From JADJNW01 sp964596135 (GTDB taxonomy: Bacteria > Bacteroidota > Bacteroidia > Chitinophagales > Saprospiraceae), in assembly GCA_964596135.1 (NCBI GenBank), contig CAZQTF010000011.1, positions 1-31,545 on the forward strand: a DNA stretch of 31,545 bases. The letters are read 5' to 3'. Below, piece after piece: positions 9,227 to 17,809 of this stretch. The translations under genes were made by a program, and so were the position numbers. Positions within the stretch are counted from its first letter, which is position 1; each line of letters opens with the position of its first letter. The notes beneath the pieces are model-generated. The model made no database searches. It had not been told where the DNA came from and was given only the letters and a program-made list of their open reading frames with translations.

Positions 9227-9637
9227 TCACGCTCCATAATATTCAACATAAATATTTTCGGTTTCGCATAGCTTAATACAATGTAACTGACACCCTTTCA
9301 GATGCGGCTCCAACTCTTTCCAGAAAAGAATCGCCAGATTTTCCGTCGTCGGCTGCATCCCTTTCGGTATAAATTCTACATCCAGATTCAGATTGCGGTG
9401 GTCTACTTTTTCGGTAATGAATTCCTTCACCAATTTACTTAAGTGTTTTACATCCATAACAAATCCGGTCACCGGGTCAGGATTTCCTTTGACAGTAACA
9501 AATAATTCATAATTATGACCATGCCAGTTTTTATTGGCGCATTTGCCAAAAGATGCCAGATTTTCTGCCTCACTCCAGGCGTCCACCCAAAGTTTGTGCG
9601 CGGCATTAAATGTTTCTCTTCTGGTCAGATAAACCAT
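9227..9637 (-). CDS. queD: 6-carboxytetrahydropterin / 6-pyruvoyl-tetrahydropterin synthase family (QueD)
   Basis: This 136-residue enzyme acts on dihydroneopterin triphosphate. The three zinc histidines are His 14 (FNAAHKL) and His 39/His 41 (NWHGHNYE); the catalytic cysteine, Cys 33, lies in FGKCANKNWHGH, and DHRNLNLD supplies the catalytic Asp/His pair. Cys followed by the HGH motif is the bacterial QueD layout and points to preQ0/queuosine synthesis, although the family also includes tetrahydrobiopterin enzymes. The start at 9637 (MVYLTRRETFNAAH) replaces a TTG-initiated extension. queC, queE and queF are not in this window. It precedes folE on the same strand. Confidence 0.9.
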   Translation of the reverse strand: MVYLTRRETFNAAHKLWVDAWSEAENLASFGKCANKNWHGHNYELFVTVKGNPDPVTGFVMDVKHLSKLVKEFITEKVDHRNLNLDVEFIPKGMQPTTENLAILFWKELEPHLKGCQLHCIKLCETENIYVEYYGA

Positions 9638-9717
9638 ATTTTCTCTTTTAAAAATCAAATGTCCGTTTATTATTCCTAACCCCAGAGCTCCTTGTCATCA
9701 GCGCCGGGAAAACGGTG

Positions 9718-9725
9718 CAAAAGTA
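9718..9725 (-). promoter_or_regulatory. Possible -7 box upstream of queD
   Basis: On the minus strand it reads TACTTTTG followed by CA, a full match to TAnnTTTG and the same decamer as in front of engB. The nearest upstream TTTG is about 27 bases away, longer than the usual 18, so the -33 part is weak. It would give a leader of about 70 bases for the queD-folE transcript. Confidence 0.35.
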
Positions 9726-9926
9726 CAAAAATCATATTTCAATGCTAATTTACAAAAGTGAATTCATCGGCTCGACGCTGCTGCCGGGCAAACAATTCGC
9801 AACGAGAACCACGAGTACAAATTGATTTATCGAAACTTTCGCGTATTTTTTCCAAAAAGTTGTGCATTAGACTGTAATTTATTTCTATTTTGACCCTGTG
9901 AATTCGATTATTACGGGGCAATTTTT

Positions 9927-10988
9927 ATGGATACTGTTGTAAATAAAGACTGGCGCGTCAAACTTGTTGAATTTTTCACCCGGCGAGTGGTGTATCACGG
10001 CTTATTCTGGCTGGTGCTGCTGGTATTGCTGATTTTGATCGAGGATACGCATCGGGGCTTTCTTTTTACATTCAGCAATGAGATGATCAACATTTTGTTT
10101 TATGCGGCGCTGGTTTATTTCAATCTGTTGTACCTGATTCCGAATTATCTTTCCAAAAACAAATTTCTGATCTATGCCGGGCTGCTGATTCTGGCAACGA
10201 TTATTATCACGCCCCTCAAAATGATCGTGTTTTATTTCAAATTTTCGGGGCTTCCGGGTTTACAATCACAACTCATTATTAATCAATACAATTATTTTAT
10301 TGCTAATTTTGTTATCGCCGCTACTTCTACCGTCGTAAAAATCATTACCGATTGGGTGCGCACTATGCGCGAAAAACAAGAACTGGAAACCCGCACCATG
10401 CAAACAGAACTGCGCTTTCTGAAATCGCAGATCAATCCGCATTTTTTATTTAATACGCTCAACAGCCTTTACGCCCTGACGCTGAAAAAATCGGATAAGG
10501 CGCCGGAAATCGTGATCAAGCTCTCGGAAATGATGCGCTACATGCTGTACGAATGTAATGAAAAACGGGTTGCCTTGAGCAATGAAATCCATTACATCCG
10601 CAATTACCTCGATCTGGAAAAACTGCGCCACGGCGACAAAGTAGATATTCAATTTGAATTAAGTGGACACGTAAGCGATCAAATGATTGCACCTTTGATG
10701 TTCATACCGTTTATCGAAAACAGCTTCAAACACGGCTTAACCAACCAGATTTCCAAGGGGTATGTCCAAATCAAGATGATGGTAGAAGGGCAAAAAATTG
10801 ATTTTTACATCGAAAACAGTAAACCTGATGCGCTACCGCATCAGAATCACCATCGCCGCAGCGGTGGCATCGGGCTGGTCAACGTACGCCGCCGCCTCGA
10901 TATTCTGTATCCTGGCAACTACGAACTGACGGTACACGACAACCCAAAATCTTATGCTGTAAATTTGCACATAGATTTGAATGCTTAA
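9927..10988 (+). CDS. LytS/YehU-type sensor histidine kinase
   Basis: This 353-residue membrane sensor has about four N-terminal helices (near residues 22-40, 50-72, 80-104 and 122-142), a short linker and then a His_kinase (PF06580-type) domain. The phosphoacceptor block is LKSQINPHFLFNTLNSLYAL with His 172. The ATPase part has the N box NSFKHG (from 265) and a glycine motif GGIGLVNVRRRL (from 313). No periplasmic sensor domain of any size is present, so the helices may sense the signal. The LytTR response regulator follows 69 bases downstream, an almost certain partner. Confidence 0.93.
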   Translation: MDTVVNKDWRVKLVEFFTRRVVYHGLFWLVLLVLLILIEDTHRGFLFTFSNEMINILFYAALVYFNLLYLIPNYLSKNKFLIYAGLLILATIIITPLKMIVFYFKFSGLPGLQSQLIINQYNYFIANFVIAATSTVVKIITDWVRTMREKQELETRTMQTELRFLKSQINPHFLFNTLNSLYALTLKKSDKAPEIVIKLSEMMRYMLYECNEKRVALSNEIHYIRNYLDLEKLRHGDKVDIQFELSGHVSDQMIAPLMFIPFIENSFKHGLTNQISKGYVQIKMMVEGQKIDFYIENSKPDALPHQNHHRRSGGIGLVNVRRRLDILYPGNYELTVHDNPKSYAVNLHIDLNA

Positions 10989-11057
10989 ATTTGTCGAAAT
11001 TACCGTATTTTACTATCGCTTTTTAATTGAACGAATCGAATTTTAAACCATATCACT

Positions 11058-11798
11058 ATGATTAATGTCATCATCGTTGACGACGAGCCGTTAGCCCAGG
11101 ATGTTCTTGAAACCTATATCGAAAAGGTGCCTGAGCTAAACTTGGTAAAGAAATGCAACAATGCCTTCGAAGCGAACGAAGCGCTGAAAAATAATCAGAT
11201 TGATCTGATGTTTCTCGACATCCAAATGCCGCAACTGACCGGTATTGATTTTCTGAAAACGCTCAGCAAACCGCCGTTGGTGATCTTCACCACCGCTTAC
11301 TCCAACTACGCCATCGAAGGGTTTGAACTCAATGCGCTCGATTATCTGCTCAAGCCTATCTCGGTAGATCGTTTTATGAAAGCCGTCAACAAAGCCATTG
11401 AACAGATTGAACTGCAACGCCGCGAAGCTCCACCCAGTGGTGGTATGGCATCCGTCGAAGAAGAAGGTCCTGACTATATCTTTGTGAAAGCCGATAAAAA
11501 ATTGGTTAAGGTCAATTTTGATGAAATCATTTATATCGAAGGGTTGAAGGATTATGTTATTATTCGCATGGAAAACCAACGCGTCATTACACTTCAGACA
11601 ATGAAAAGCCTGGAAGACAAGCTGCCGCCGGCACAGTTCCGACGAATCCATCGCTCCTACATTGTGAACGTCAAGCACATCGAAGCCATCGTGGGCAACA
11701 TGGTGGAAGTCATGGAAAAAGGACAAGCCAAGCACTTACCGGTCGGTAAAAACTACCGCGACGAATTGCTGGATATGATCAATAAAAACCGCCTGTAG
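11058..11798 (+). CDS. LytTR-family response regulator
   Basis: This 246-residue cytosolic transcription factor has a receiver domain (acidic pocket DDE at 8-10, phosphoacceptor Asp 54 in MFLDIQMP, the TTA switch region and Lys 99 in LLKP) and a C-terminal LytTR DNA-binding domain (from about residue 140, with IIYIEGLKDYVIIR and FRRIHRSYIVNVKHIEAI). It is the output partner of the kinase just upstream. LytTR regulators bind tandem direct repeats; I did not find an obvious pair near this operon. The fructosamine kinase reading frame begins two bases after its stop codon. Confidence 0.95.
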   Translation: MINVIIVDDEPLAQDVLETYIEKVPELNLVKKCNNAFEANEALKNNQIDLMFLDIQMPQLTGIDFLKTLSKPPLVIFTTAYSNYAIEGFELNALDYLLKPISVDRFMKAVNKAIEQIELQRREAPPSGGMASVEEEGPDYIFVKADKKLVKVNFDEIIYIEGLKDYVIIRMENQRVITLQTMKSLEDKLPPAQFRRIHRSYIVNVKHIEAIVGNMVEVMEKGQAKHLPVGKNYRDELLDMINKNRL

Positions 11799-11800
11799 CC

Positions 11801-12679
11801 GTGAAATCGGGTTTATCCGAAACCGTCAAACAACGCTGCGAAGCGCTACTAAAAACACCTGTTGAAGCTTCTTTTCGTCTTGAAGGTGGCAATATCAATG
11901 AAGCCCGTTGGCTTGAGACGTCCAAAGGTAGGTTTTTTCTGAAAACGAACGCCGCCGCACCAGCACACGCCATGTTTGCCACTGAAGCAAAAGGGCTGCA
12001 ATTACTCGCCAAATCCCACACGCTGCGCGTGCCCGAAGTTATTGGTTTTAGCACCCCGAATGATGACACGCCGGGCTGGCTGTTGCTGGAATTCATCGAA
12101 AGTGGCGTGCGCCGATCTGATTTCTGGGCGCGATTTGGAGAAGGGCTTGCCGATTTACACCGCCACCGGCACGAAAACTTTGGGCTGGAATCGGATAATT
12201 TCATCGGTCGGCTGTCGCAATCAAATCAGCCACACAAAAAATGGACAACATTCTACGTAGAAGAACGCCTGTTGGCGCAGTTGCAAATACCGGAAGCGCA
12301 GCATCTTTTTACAACTACCGATCACGATCATTTTGAGCGTCTTTTTCACAAACTCCCGTCAATATTGCCCGAAGAACCGCCGGCACTCATTCATGGCGAT
12401 CTTTGGAACGGCAATTTTTTGAGCGATGAACATGGCATACCTGTGCTGATTGATCCAGCCGTCTGTTTCGCTTCCCGCGAGATGGATATCGCCATGAGCC
12501 TGCTGTTCGGCGGATTTGCGCAGGAATTTTACCAGGCGTATCAACACGCTTATCCTTTACTGCCCGGCTGGCAAGAGCGGATAGAACTCTACCAACTGTA
12601 CTATCTGCTGGTACATGTCAACCTCTTTGGCGGCGGCTACATACAGTCCGTACGACAGATCGTTCGGCGGTTTGTATGA
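11801..12679 (+). CDS. Fructosamine/ketosamine-3-kinase family protein
   Basis: This 292-residue kinase-fold protein is of the family that phosphorylates sugar residues bound to amines (fructosamines or ribulosamines), leading to deglycation. Typical blocks are RLEGGNINEARWLET, the ATP lysine in GRFFLKTN (Lys 48), IHGDLWNGN (198-205), the metal-binding LIDPA (Asp 218) and ASREMDIAMSLLFGGF, then a C-terminal LYQLYYLLVHVNLFGGGY. The start is GTG at 11801, because the first in-frame ATG would remove the glycine-rich N-lobe. It sits two bases after the LytTR gene and so is probably translated from the same mRNA as the two-component system. Confidence 0.92.
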   Translation: MKSGLSETVKQRCEALLKTPVEASFRLEGGNINEARWLETSKGRFFLKTNAAAPAHAMFATEAKGLQLLAKSHTLRVPEVIGFSTPNDDTPGWLLLEFIESGVRRSDFWARFGEGLADLHRHRHENFGLESDNFIGRLSQSNQPHKKWTTFYVEERLLAQLQIPEAQHLFTTTDHDHFERLFHKLPSILPEEPPALIHGDLWNGNFLSDEHGIPVLIDPAVCFASREMDIAMSLLFGGFAQEFYQAYQHAYPLLPGWQERIELYQLYYLLVHVNLFGGGYIQSVRQIVRRFV

Positions 12680-12695
12680 AAATTCTCAACACAAC

Positions 12696-14051
12696 TCAAT
12701 GTCCACCAACAACTGCTGGCTTGCTTTTACTTACAATGGCTTCTTTTTTCTTTTCTTTGACCAATAGCCATAGTACCGCCGAAACGCCCAGTGCGACAGC
12801 ACTAATGATGAAAATAACCACCTTGTTTGATTGGGCATCAATAAAACCGCCCAGCCAGGAAGCAACTAACTGAGGCAGAACGACTGATAGATTAAATAAT
12901 CCCATATACAAGCCCATTCGCGCCTGATTTACGGTCTCGGACATGATGGCAAAGGGTAAGCTCACAACTGCCGCCCAGCCGATACCCACCACGATCATCA
13001 AGGCGAATAAAGCGGTAGAAGATATTCCAAAGAAAACAATCAGCGCATACCCCAACGCCATGATGGTAATCGAGATCATATGCGTTCGTACCCGCCCCAT
13101 GCGTTCGGCAAGTGGCTCCAGCACAAAAACCGGCAGCAGAAAACCTACCGTATTCAGTATCGCAAAGGCAATACCGGTGACAAATCCGATTTCATTATTT
13201 TGTTCGGCGGTCAATTGGGTGCTAGTTTGGAAACCCATAATATTTTCCTTGATATAGGCAAAAGTATAAACAAACATCGTCTGCACGCCCAGCCAGGTAA
13301 AAGCATGCGCCAGACAAATTTTCAGAAATTCAGGTATGTTGGTCTTGCTTTTGGCAGGGATGTCCACATCGGCAATGTCTGCGTCTAATGCACTGGTGGC
13401 AATACTTTCCGGCTCTGCGTCGTCGGCGTTTTCCGAAAGATTACGTGGTTCTTTAACGAACAGCGTTGGCACAATGGAAAATACAAATACCAGCACTGCA
13501 CCGAAGTAAATCAGGATATAATTGCTCCAGAAAGCGCCGATCAGGTAAGCCAATACCCCAAAAAAGCCCGAGATCGTCTGCATCCAGGTGTAGCCTTTGG
13601 TGCGGGCGTCGCCGGCGGGAGTCACGTCAGCAATGATCGAACGAGTAGGATTAAAACTAATGTTGATGGACAAATCCAATGTGAGCGCAACGGTGATGGC
13701 AACGCCTACTAATTGTTTGATTCCCAATGTTTCACCGATCAAACCGATATTAGGTAATGCCAAAATTGCCAATGCCGCCAGCGTACCACCGACCAGGATG
13801 AATGGACGACGCCGACCGCCCCACGCCCACACATTATCACTGATAATGCCAATGATCACCTGCCCCAGAATGCCCGCGAGTGGTCCCGCCATCCACACGA
13901 TGCCTATTTGATGCAAATCAAAGCCTAGTTGTGTATTGAGAATCCAGCTTAGCGTGGCTATTTGTACGCTCAGCGCCGTACCCATTGCCGTTGCCGGCAG
14001 GCTGAGCAAGACATAAAAAGAGTTCGTCAGTCGTTTTTGAATCTCCAGCAT
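12696..14051 (-). CDS. MFS permease of the SUT/SLC45-like type (probable sugar importer)
   Basis: This 451-residue protein has twelve predicted membrane helices. The block GPLAGILGQVIIGIISD and, after it, GGRRRPFILVGG between helices 2 and 3 are the pattern of the plant sucrose-transporter/SLC45 branch of the major facilitator superfamily. A hydrophilic central loop (around EPRNLSENADDAEPES) separates the two halves. It most likely imports a di- or oligosaccharide with protons. It lies downstream of the pullulanase gene on the same strand, which suggests maltose or maltotriose as substrate (an inference). It converges with the fructosamine kinase gene with only 16 bases between stops. Confidence 0.85.
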   Translation of the reverse strand: MLEIQKRLTNSFYVLLSLPATAMGTALSVQIATLSWILNTQLGFDLHQIGIVWMAGPLAGILGQVIIGIISDNVWAWGGRRRPFILVGGTLAALAILALPNIGLIGETLGIKQLVGVAITVALTLDLSINISFNPTRSIIADVTPAGDARTKGYTWMQTISGFFGVLAYLIGAFWSNYILIYFGAVLVFVFSIVPTLFVKEPRNLSENADDAEPESIATSALDADIADVDIPAKSKTNIPEFLKICLAHAFTWLGVQTMFVYTFAYIKENIMGFQTSTQLTAEQNNEIGFVTGIAFAILNTVGFLLPVFVLEPLAERMGRVRTHMISITIMALGYALIVFFGISSTALFALMIVVGIGWAAVVSLPFAIMSETVNQARMGLYMGLFNLSVVLPQLVASWLGGFIDAQSNKVVIFIISAVALGVSAVLWLLVKEKKKEAIVSKSKPAVVGGH

Positions 14052-14105
14052 AGATTATTTTCGTTTTGTTCTTATTTAAAATATCATAAAATCAAATAAC
14101 ATGAC

Positions 14106-14319
14106 TTAATTCCCCGAATCCAGCACCGTTTCGACATCAATGAGTTGAATGCCCGGCGAACTTTGGGCTGTGAAACGCAGGATTGGCACGTGCCAGGATC
14201 AGCAATTTAGGCTTGGGGGCATTTTCTTCAAGAAAATTGGCTTGTGGTATCTGAAATTTTTAACCGGAAAGTACACCCATGCAAATCATAAAAAAAACGA
14301 CAAACAGGAAGTTTTTCAT
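14106..14319 (-). pseudogene. Relic of a small secreted-protein gene
   Basis: On the minus strand an ATG at 14319 begins a clear signal-peptide-like segment (MKNFLFVVFFMICMGVLSG), which is cut by an in-frame TAA at 14260-14262. The same frame then stays open to a TGA at 14137-14139 (including FLEENAPKPKLLILARANPAF). The neighbouring frame continues with protein-like sequence (SSPGIQLIDVETVLDSGN) to a TAA at 14106-14108, so one nonsense change and one frameshift would restore a single reading frame of about 70 codons. I do not recognise the protein. It occupies most of the 328-base gap between the permease and pullulanase genes. Confidence 0.45.
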
Positions 14320-14379
14320 ATTTTTTTCGGATTTATAAAATTTATAGTAATCCAGAAATTTTATAAAAAACTATATTCA

Positions 14380-16383
14380 TTATTGCACCAATATCATAGC
14401 GGAGATGCCCGGCACTTTTACATTACCGCCTTTTACCTGGCGGACACCATTTTCATTGATCTGCTCGCCATCCAGCACCAGCATCCAGTCGCCATCAGGA
14501 ATTTCCACCATCTGTTCGCTGCGGTTGCCATTTAGCAGCACCACGATATTCTTCCAGCGGTCGCCGTTGGCATTATTCGTAATCATATACCCGACGAGAT
14601 TACTATCGGCAATATCAAAGAATTTTAAATTTCGCTGAATCGCTTCGGTCGAAGTCATCCGGAACGCCGGGTGGTTTTTGCGCAAAGCAACCAGGTTTTT
14701 ATAATAATTATAAACATCTTTATATTTTGCTTTTCGCGACCAGTCTATCATGTTAATGCTGTCCGATGATTCGAAGGAATTTTCCACGCCCTGCTTGGTG
14801 CGCAGCATTTCCACGCCAGCATGCAGGAAACTGACGCCCTGCGATGTCAGCACAATAGCACCGGCAAGTTTGTGCATCTGAATCCGCTCGGCTTCCGTGG
14901 CTTCGGGCGCAGAGATGGCGAGGCGATCCCAGAGCGTGTGATTGTCGTGACAAGAAACATAAGTGATTGTCTGGAAAGGCTCTTTCGCCCAGGGTTCTTC
15001 GGAGTAGTTGACCGAATCGTACATCACTTGCGGATGTTGTGTAGAAGCCACAATCCCGAACTTGATACTTTCCTCCAAGCCCGGGCTGCCGCTCACAAAG
15101 CCCTTTTCAGTAGGGGTAAACACGTGCCCTTTGATGGCATCGCGAAGGTCGTCGCTGAAGGCAGCAATTTTATTTAACTTGTATGTATATTTTTTCAGGG
15201 AACGCTGCTCTTCAGGCAATGGAGAGTCGCCTGCTGTCCAGCCTTCGCCGTAAATAAAGATCGTCGGATCTATTTCATGCAGCGCAGCGCTGATCTGGTT
15301 CATGGTTTCCTGATCATGGATTGCCATCAGATCAAAGCGGAAGCCATCCACATGATATTCATTCACCCAATACTTTACGGATTCTATCATGTATTTGCGA
15401 AACATAGCGCGCTCGCTGGCGGTCTCATTGCCCGTGCCGGAAGCATTGGAAAAAGTGCCGTCGGCATTCTGACGAAAATAATATCCAGGCACCAATTGCT
15501 CAAAAAGTGATTCCTGGGTTTGGTAAGTATGATTATATACTACGTCCATTATTACACGCAATCCATTGTCGTGTAATGTTTTGACCATTTGCTTGAATTC
15601 GCGGATGCGCACCGCTCCGTCATAGGGATCGGTGGCGTAGCTTCCCTCGGGTACGTTGAAATTCTGCGGATCGTAGCCCCAGTTGAATTTTGGATTTTTT
15701 TGGATGCTTTCATCAATGGATTTGTAATCAAATGACGGCAGCAAGTGAATATGTGTAACGCCGAGGTCTTTGATATGATCCAGTCCGGTCGGTTCGCCTT
15801 CTTTGCTCCTGGCGCCCAATTCGGTCAAACCCAGGAATTTTCCAGTATTTTTGATACCCGAATTCGGATCGGATGACACATCACAAACATGTAATTCGTA
15901 AATAATAATGTCATTAAAATTTGCTAACGGCGGGCGCTGATCCTTTTCCCAGCCAGCAGGATTGGTATCTGCCAGATCAATGACCATGCCGCGATTGCCA
16001 TTTACACCCACCGCTTTTACGTAAGGATCGGGCACTTCCGCTCGCCATTCGCCATTTATTTTGGTTTGAAAAGTGTAAAATTTTCCTTTCAAATCTTCCC
16101 GGAAGGTAATTGCCCAAACGCCTTGACCACGCCGCTTCATATTTTTTAAAACGATCGCTTCGCCGCCTTCGCCGACTGTGTACAAACGGATTCTGACCTC
16201 TTCAGCCGTGGGCGCCCAGAGTTTGAAGACCGATTTTTTTGGCGTATAAGTCAACCCCAGGTCGCCTCCTTTGTATGCGGGATATTCATCATATGATGCA
16301 TATTGTGTTGGTTCAATTTTATGACAGGCGAGCCACATGAACAGGAAAATTAAAGCGATAAATAAAAGGCTTGGTTGTTTCAT
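14380..16383 (-). CDS. pulA: Type I pullulanase, lipoprotein
   Basis: This 667-residue enzyme cleaves alpha-1,6 branches in pullulan and starch. A lipobox ending WLAC (Cys 20) places it on a membrane, probably outside the cytosol. A CBM48-type N-terminal domain covers about 42-140 (YTPKKSVFKLWAPTAEEV), followed by the GH13 barrel. Type I pullulanase marker: FNWGYDPQNF (233-242). Catalytic residues: nucleophile Asp 351 (GFRFDLM), acid/base Glu 380 (IYGEGW), transition-state Asp 480 (SCHDNHT); region I is VVYNHTY. The C-terminal beta domain closes with GISAMILVQ. No SusC/SusD pair is nearby; the transporter downstream is an MFS permease. Confidence 0.95.
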   Translation of the reverse strand: MKQPSLLFIALIFLFMWLACHKIEPTQYASYDEYPAYKGGDLGLTYTPKKSVFKLWAPTAEEVRIRLYTVGEGGEAIVLKNMKRRGQGVWAITFREDLKGKFYTFQTKINGEWRAEVPDPYVKAVGVNGNRGMVIDLADTNPAGWEKDQRPPLANFNDIIIYELHVCDVSSDPNSGIKNTGKFLGLTELGARSKEGEPTGLDHIKDLGVTHIHLLPSFDYKSIDESIQKNPKFNWGYDPQNFNVPEGSYATDPYDGAVRIREFKQMVKTLHDNGLRVIMDVVYNHTYQTQESLFEQLVPGYYFRQNADGTFSNASGTGNETASERAMFRKYMIESVKYWVNEYHVDGFRFDLMAIHDQETMNQISAALHEIDPTIFIYGEGWTAGDSPLPEEQRSLKKYTYKLNKIAAFSDDLRDAIKGHVFTPTEKGFVSGSPGLEESIKFGIVASTQHPQVMYDSVNYSEEPWAKEPFQTITYVSCHDNHTLWDRLAISAPEATEAERIQMHKLAGAIVLTSQGVSFLHAGVEMLRTKQGVENSFESSDSINMIDWSRKAKYKDVYNYYKNLVALRKNHPAFRMTSTEAIQRNLKFFDIADSNLVGYMITNNANGDRWKNIVVLLNGNRSEQMVEIPDGDWMLVLDGEQINENGVRQVKGGNVKVPGISAMILVQ

Positions 16384-16484
16384 ATCGGTAGTGCATAAAT
16401 ATTTTGGGAAAGATAAAAAAGCTTCCAGTAAATTTTGCCTGAAAATGCTATCTTTCCTTCACAAAAATGTTAAATCCTGCAATT

Positions 16485-16865
16485 ATGAGTGATCAACTGG
16501 TTACCGTAGCTACGTTCAACTTTGCAACCGATCCCGATTTTTTGTTGCTAAAAGCCAGACTCAGAGAAGAAAACATCCCGTTCAATACGGCGGAAGAGAA
16601 CACCGTTGGCGTGGATCCACTACTGTCCATTACAGTAGGCGGTATCCGGGTGCTGGTAAACAAACGCGACGCGCCCCGTGCCTTGGAAATTGTGGAAGAC
16701 CTGAACCACGCTGACGAAGGCGAAGAAAACGTTTCGTTCCAGGTCATCACGCCCGACTGGGAGCCTGCTCCCGAAAGCGATAGCTGGGGTTATCTCCTGA
16801 TCGTTGGGTTTATCATTGCATTGTTGTTGCTGGCGTTGCTCTTTACCGTTCTCCGGGAATTGTGA
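16485..16865 (+). CDS. DUF2007-domain membrane protein
   Basis: This is a roughly 126-residue protein with an N-terminal DUF2007 domain (putative signal-transducing ferredoxin-like fold): LVTVATFNFATDPDFLLLKARLREENIPF, then GGIRVLVNKRDAPRALEIVED. An acidic linker leads to a C-terminal membrane helix (YLLIVGFIIALLLLALLFTVL), so the domain is probably anchored to the inner membrane facing the cytosol. I use the ATG at 16485 (MSDQLVTV), as family members start this way; an ATG at 16467 is in frame. The biochemical role of the family is not established. It is a single-gene unit. Confidence 0.8.
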   Translation: MSDQLVTVATFNFATDPDFLLLKARLREENIPFNTAEENTVGVDPLLSITVGGIRVLVNKRDAPRALEIVEDLNHADEGEENVSFQVITPDWEPAPESDSWGYLLIVGFIIALLLLALLFTVLREL

Positions 16866-16976
16866 GTTTACCCGCCTGGTCTGTGACCGTTTATGGCTAC
16901 GTATGTTGTATTTCCATTCATGTGCATATTTTTTTTACTAACAGTGTCCAATAGCAGCCTGAAGAACACCTACCGG

Positions 16977-17732
16977 TTAGTTTCTCTCGTTCAATTTTTT
17001 ATTGAATTCCGCACCTACCACTTCTGCGTCGCTGCGCACTTTTGCTAACATTTCTTCGGGGAGTGTGGTATCGGCGTTGAAGCGCACCAGCCAATAATTG
17101 CCGTTTGGTGTCACCCGTTCCAACACTTCCATTTCCTGGCGCCGGTACTGGCGTACCCAGCTATTGCCGTCGCGACCTTCGCGAAGTTGAACGATCAGTT
17201 CATTGGTAATCACATTTTCCGGGAGTTTGGAAGTAGAACCACCAATCTGTTTCCAGCCATCAAGACGGGCAACGTCGTCGAGCAAAGCTTCCAGTGCCAG
17301 CACATGGTAGGGGCGTCCATCCTTGCCAACGATTGTTTTTACATCACCTTCTTCATAATATGTAATGGAAACCGTTGGCGCATCATAATATTCACCCCGA
17401 TACACATTGTCGAATTGCCAGAGATTAGTTTTGCGAAATTCCTGCAATAAGCTTTCATAAGTTGTCTTATCGAGTTGCTTGACCCACAAGCCGGTGCGCG
17501 GCGTATAACGCACTCCGCGATAGCTGGTCAGCCCGCCTTCGTAAATCGTAAGATTAAAAACCGGACATCTGCCATAGCAGGGGCTTTTCGACATTTCAAT
17601 CACCGTTACCATTTTATTCAGATCATTTTCGCTCAGTTCGCGGAGCGTGCGGCAGCCGCTCATGTTGCTGAAAACGAAATAAGATATACATGCCAAAAGA
17701 CTCAGGCTCAAGGGGTTGGTGTGTTGTTTCAT
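16977..17732 (-). CDS. DUF6438-domain lipoprotein
   Basis: This is a 251-residue lipoprotein with the lipobox MSGC at about residues 24-27. The conserved block SPCYGRCPVFNLTIYEGGLTSYRG is the hallmark of a Bacteroidota family of unknown function (DUF6438 as I recall it): two cysteines in a CxxxC arrangement and a beta-strand pattern. The C-terminal half after about residue 150 (QIGGSTSKLPENVITNELIVQL) is a separate, unrecognised region. It is on the same strand as the M43 protease and OmpA-like genes but more than 70 bases downstream of them. Confidence 0.75.
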   Translation of the reverse strand: MKQHTNPLSLSLLACISYFVFSNMSGCRTLRELSENDLNKMVTVIEMSKSPCYGRCPVFNLTIYEGGLTSYRGVRYTPRTGLWVKQLDKTTYESLLQEFRKTNLWQFDNVYRGEYYDAPTVSITYYEEGDVKTIVGKDGRPYHVLALEALLDDVARLDGWKQIGGSTSKLPENVITNELIVQLREGRDGNSWVRQYRRQEMEVLERVTPNGNYWLVRFNADTTLPEEMLAKVRSDAEVVGAEFNKKLNERN

Positions 17733-17809
17733 AAATGTAGTTTTATGCTGTTTTATTACTTAAATTCAAGTTTTTGGTGTAATATTATTGCTGACTTTTA
17801 AAGTACGAG

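Noticed and set aside
11136..11735. 199-codon open frame opposite the LytTR regulator gene
   Set aside because: Antisense shadow; very high His/Phe content typical of reverse-frame translation.
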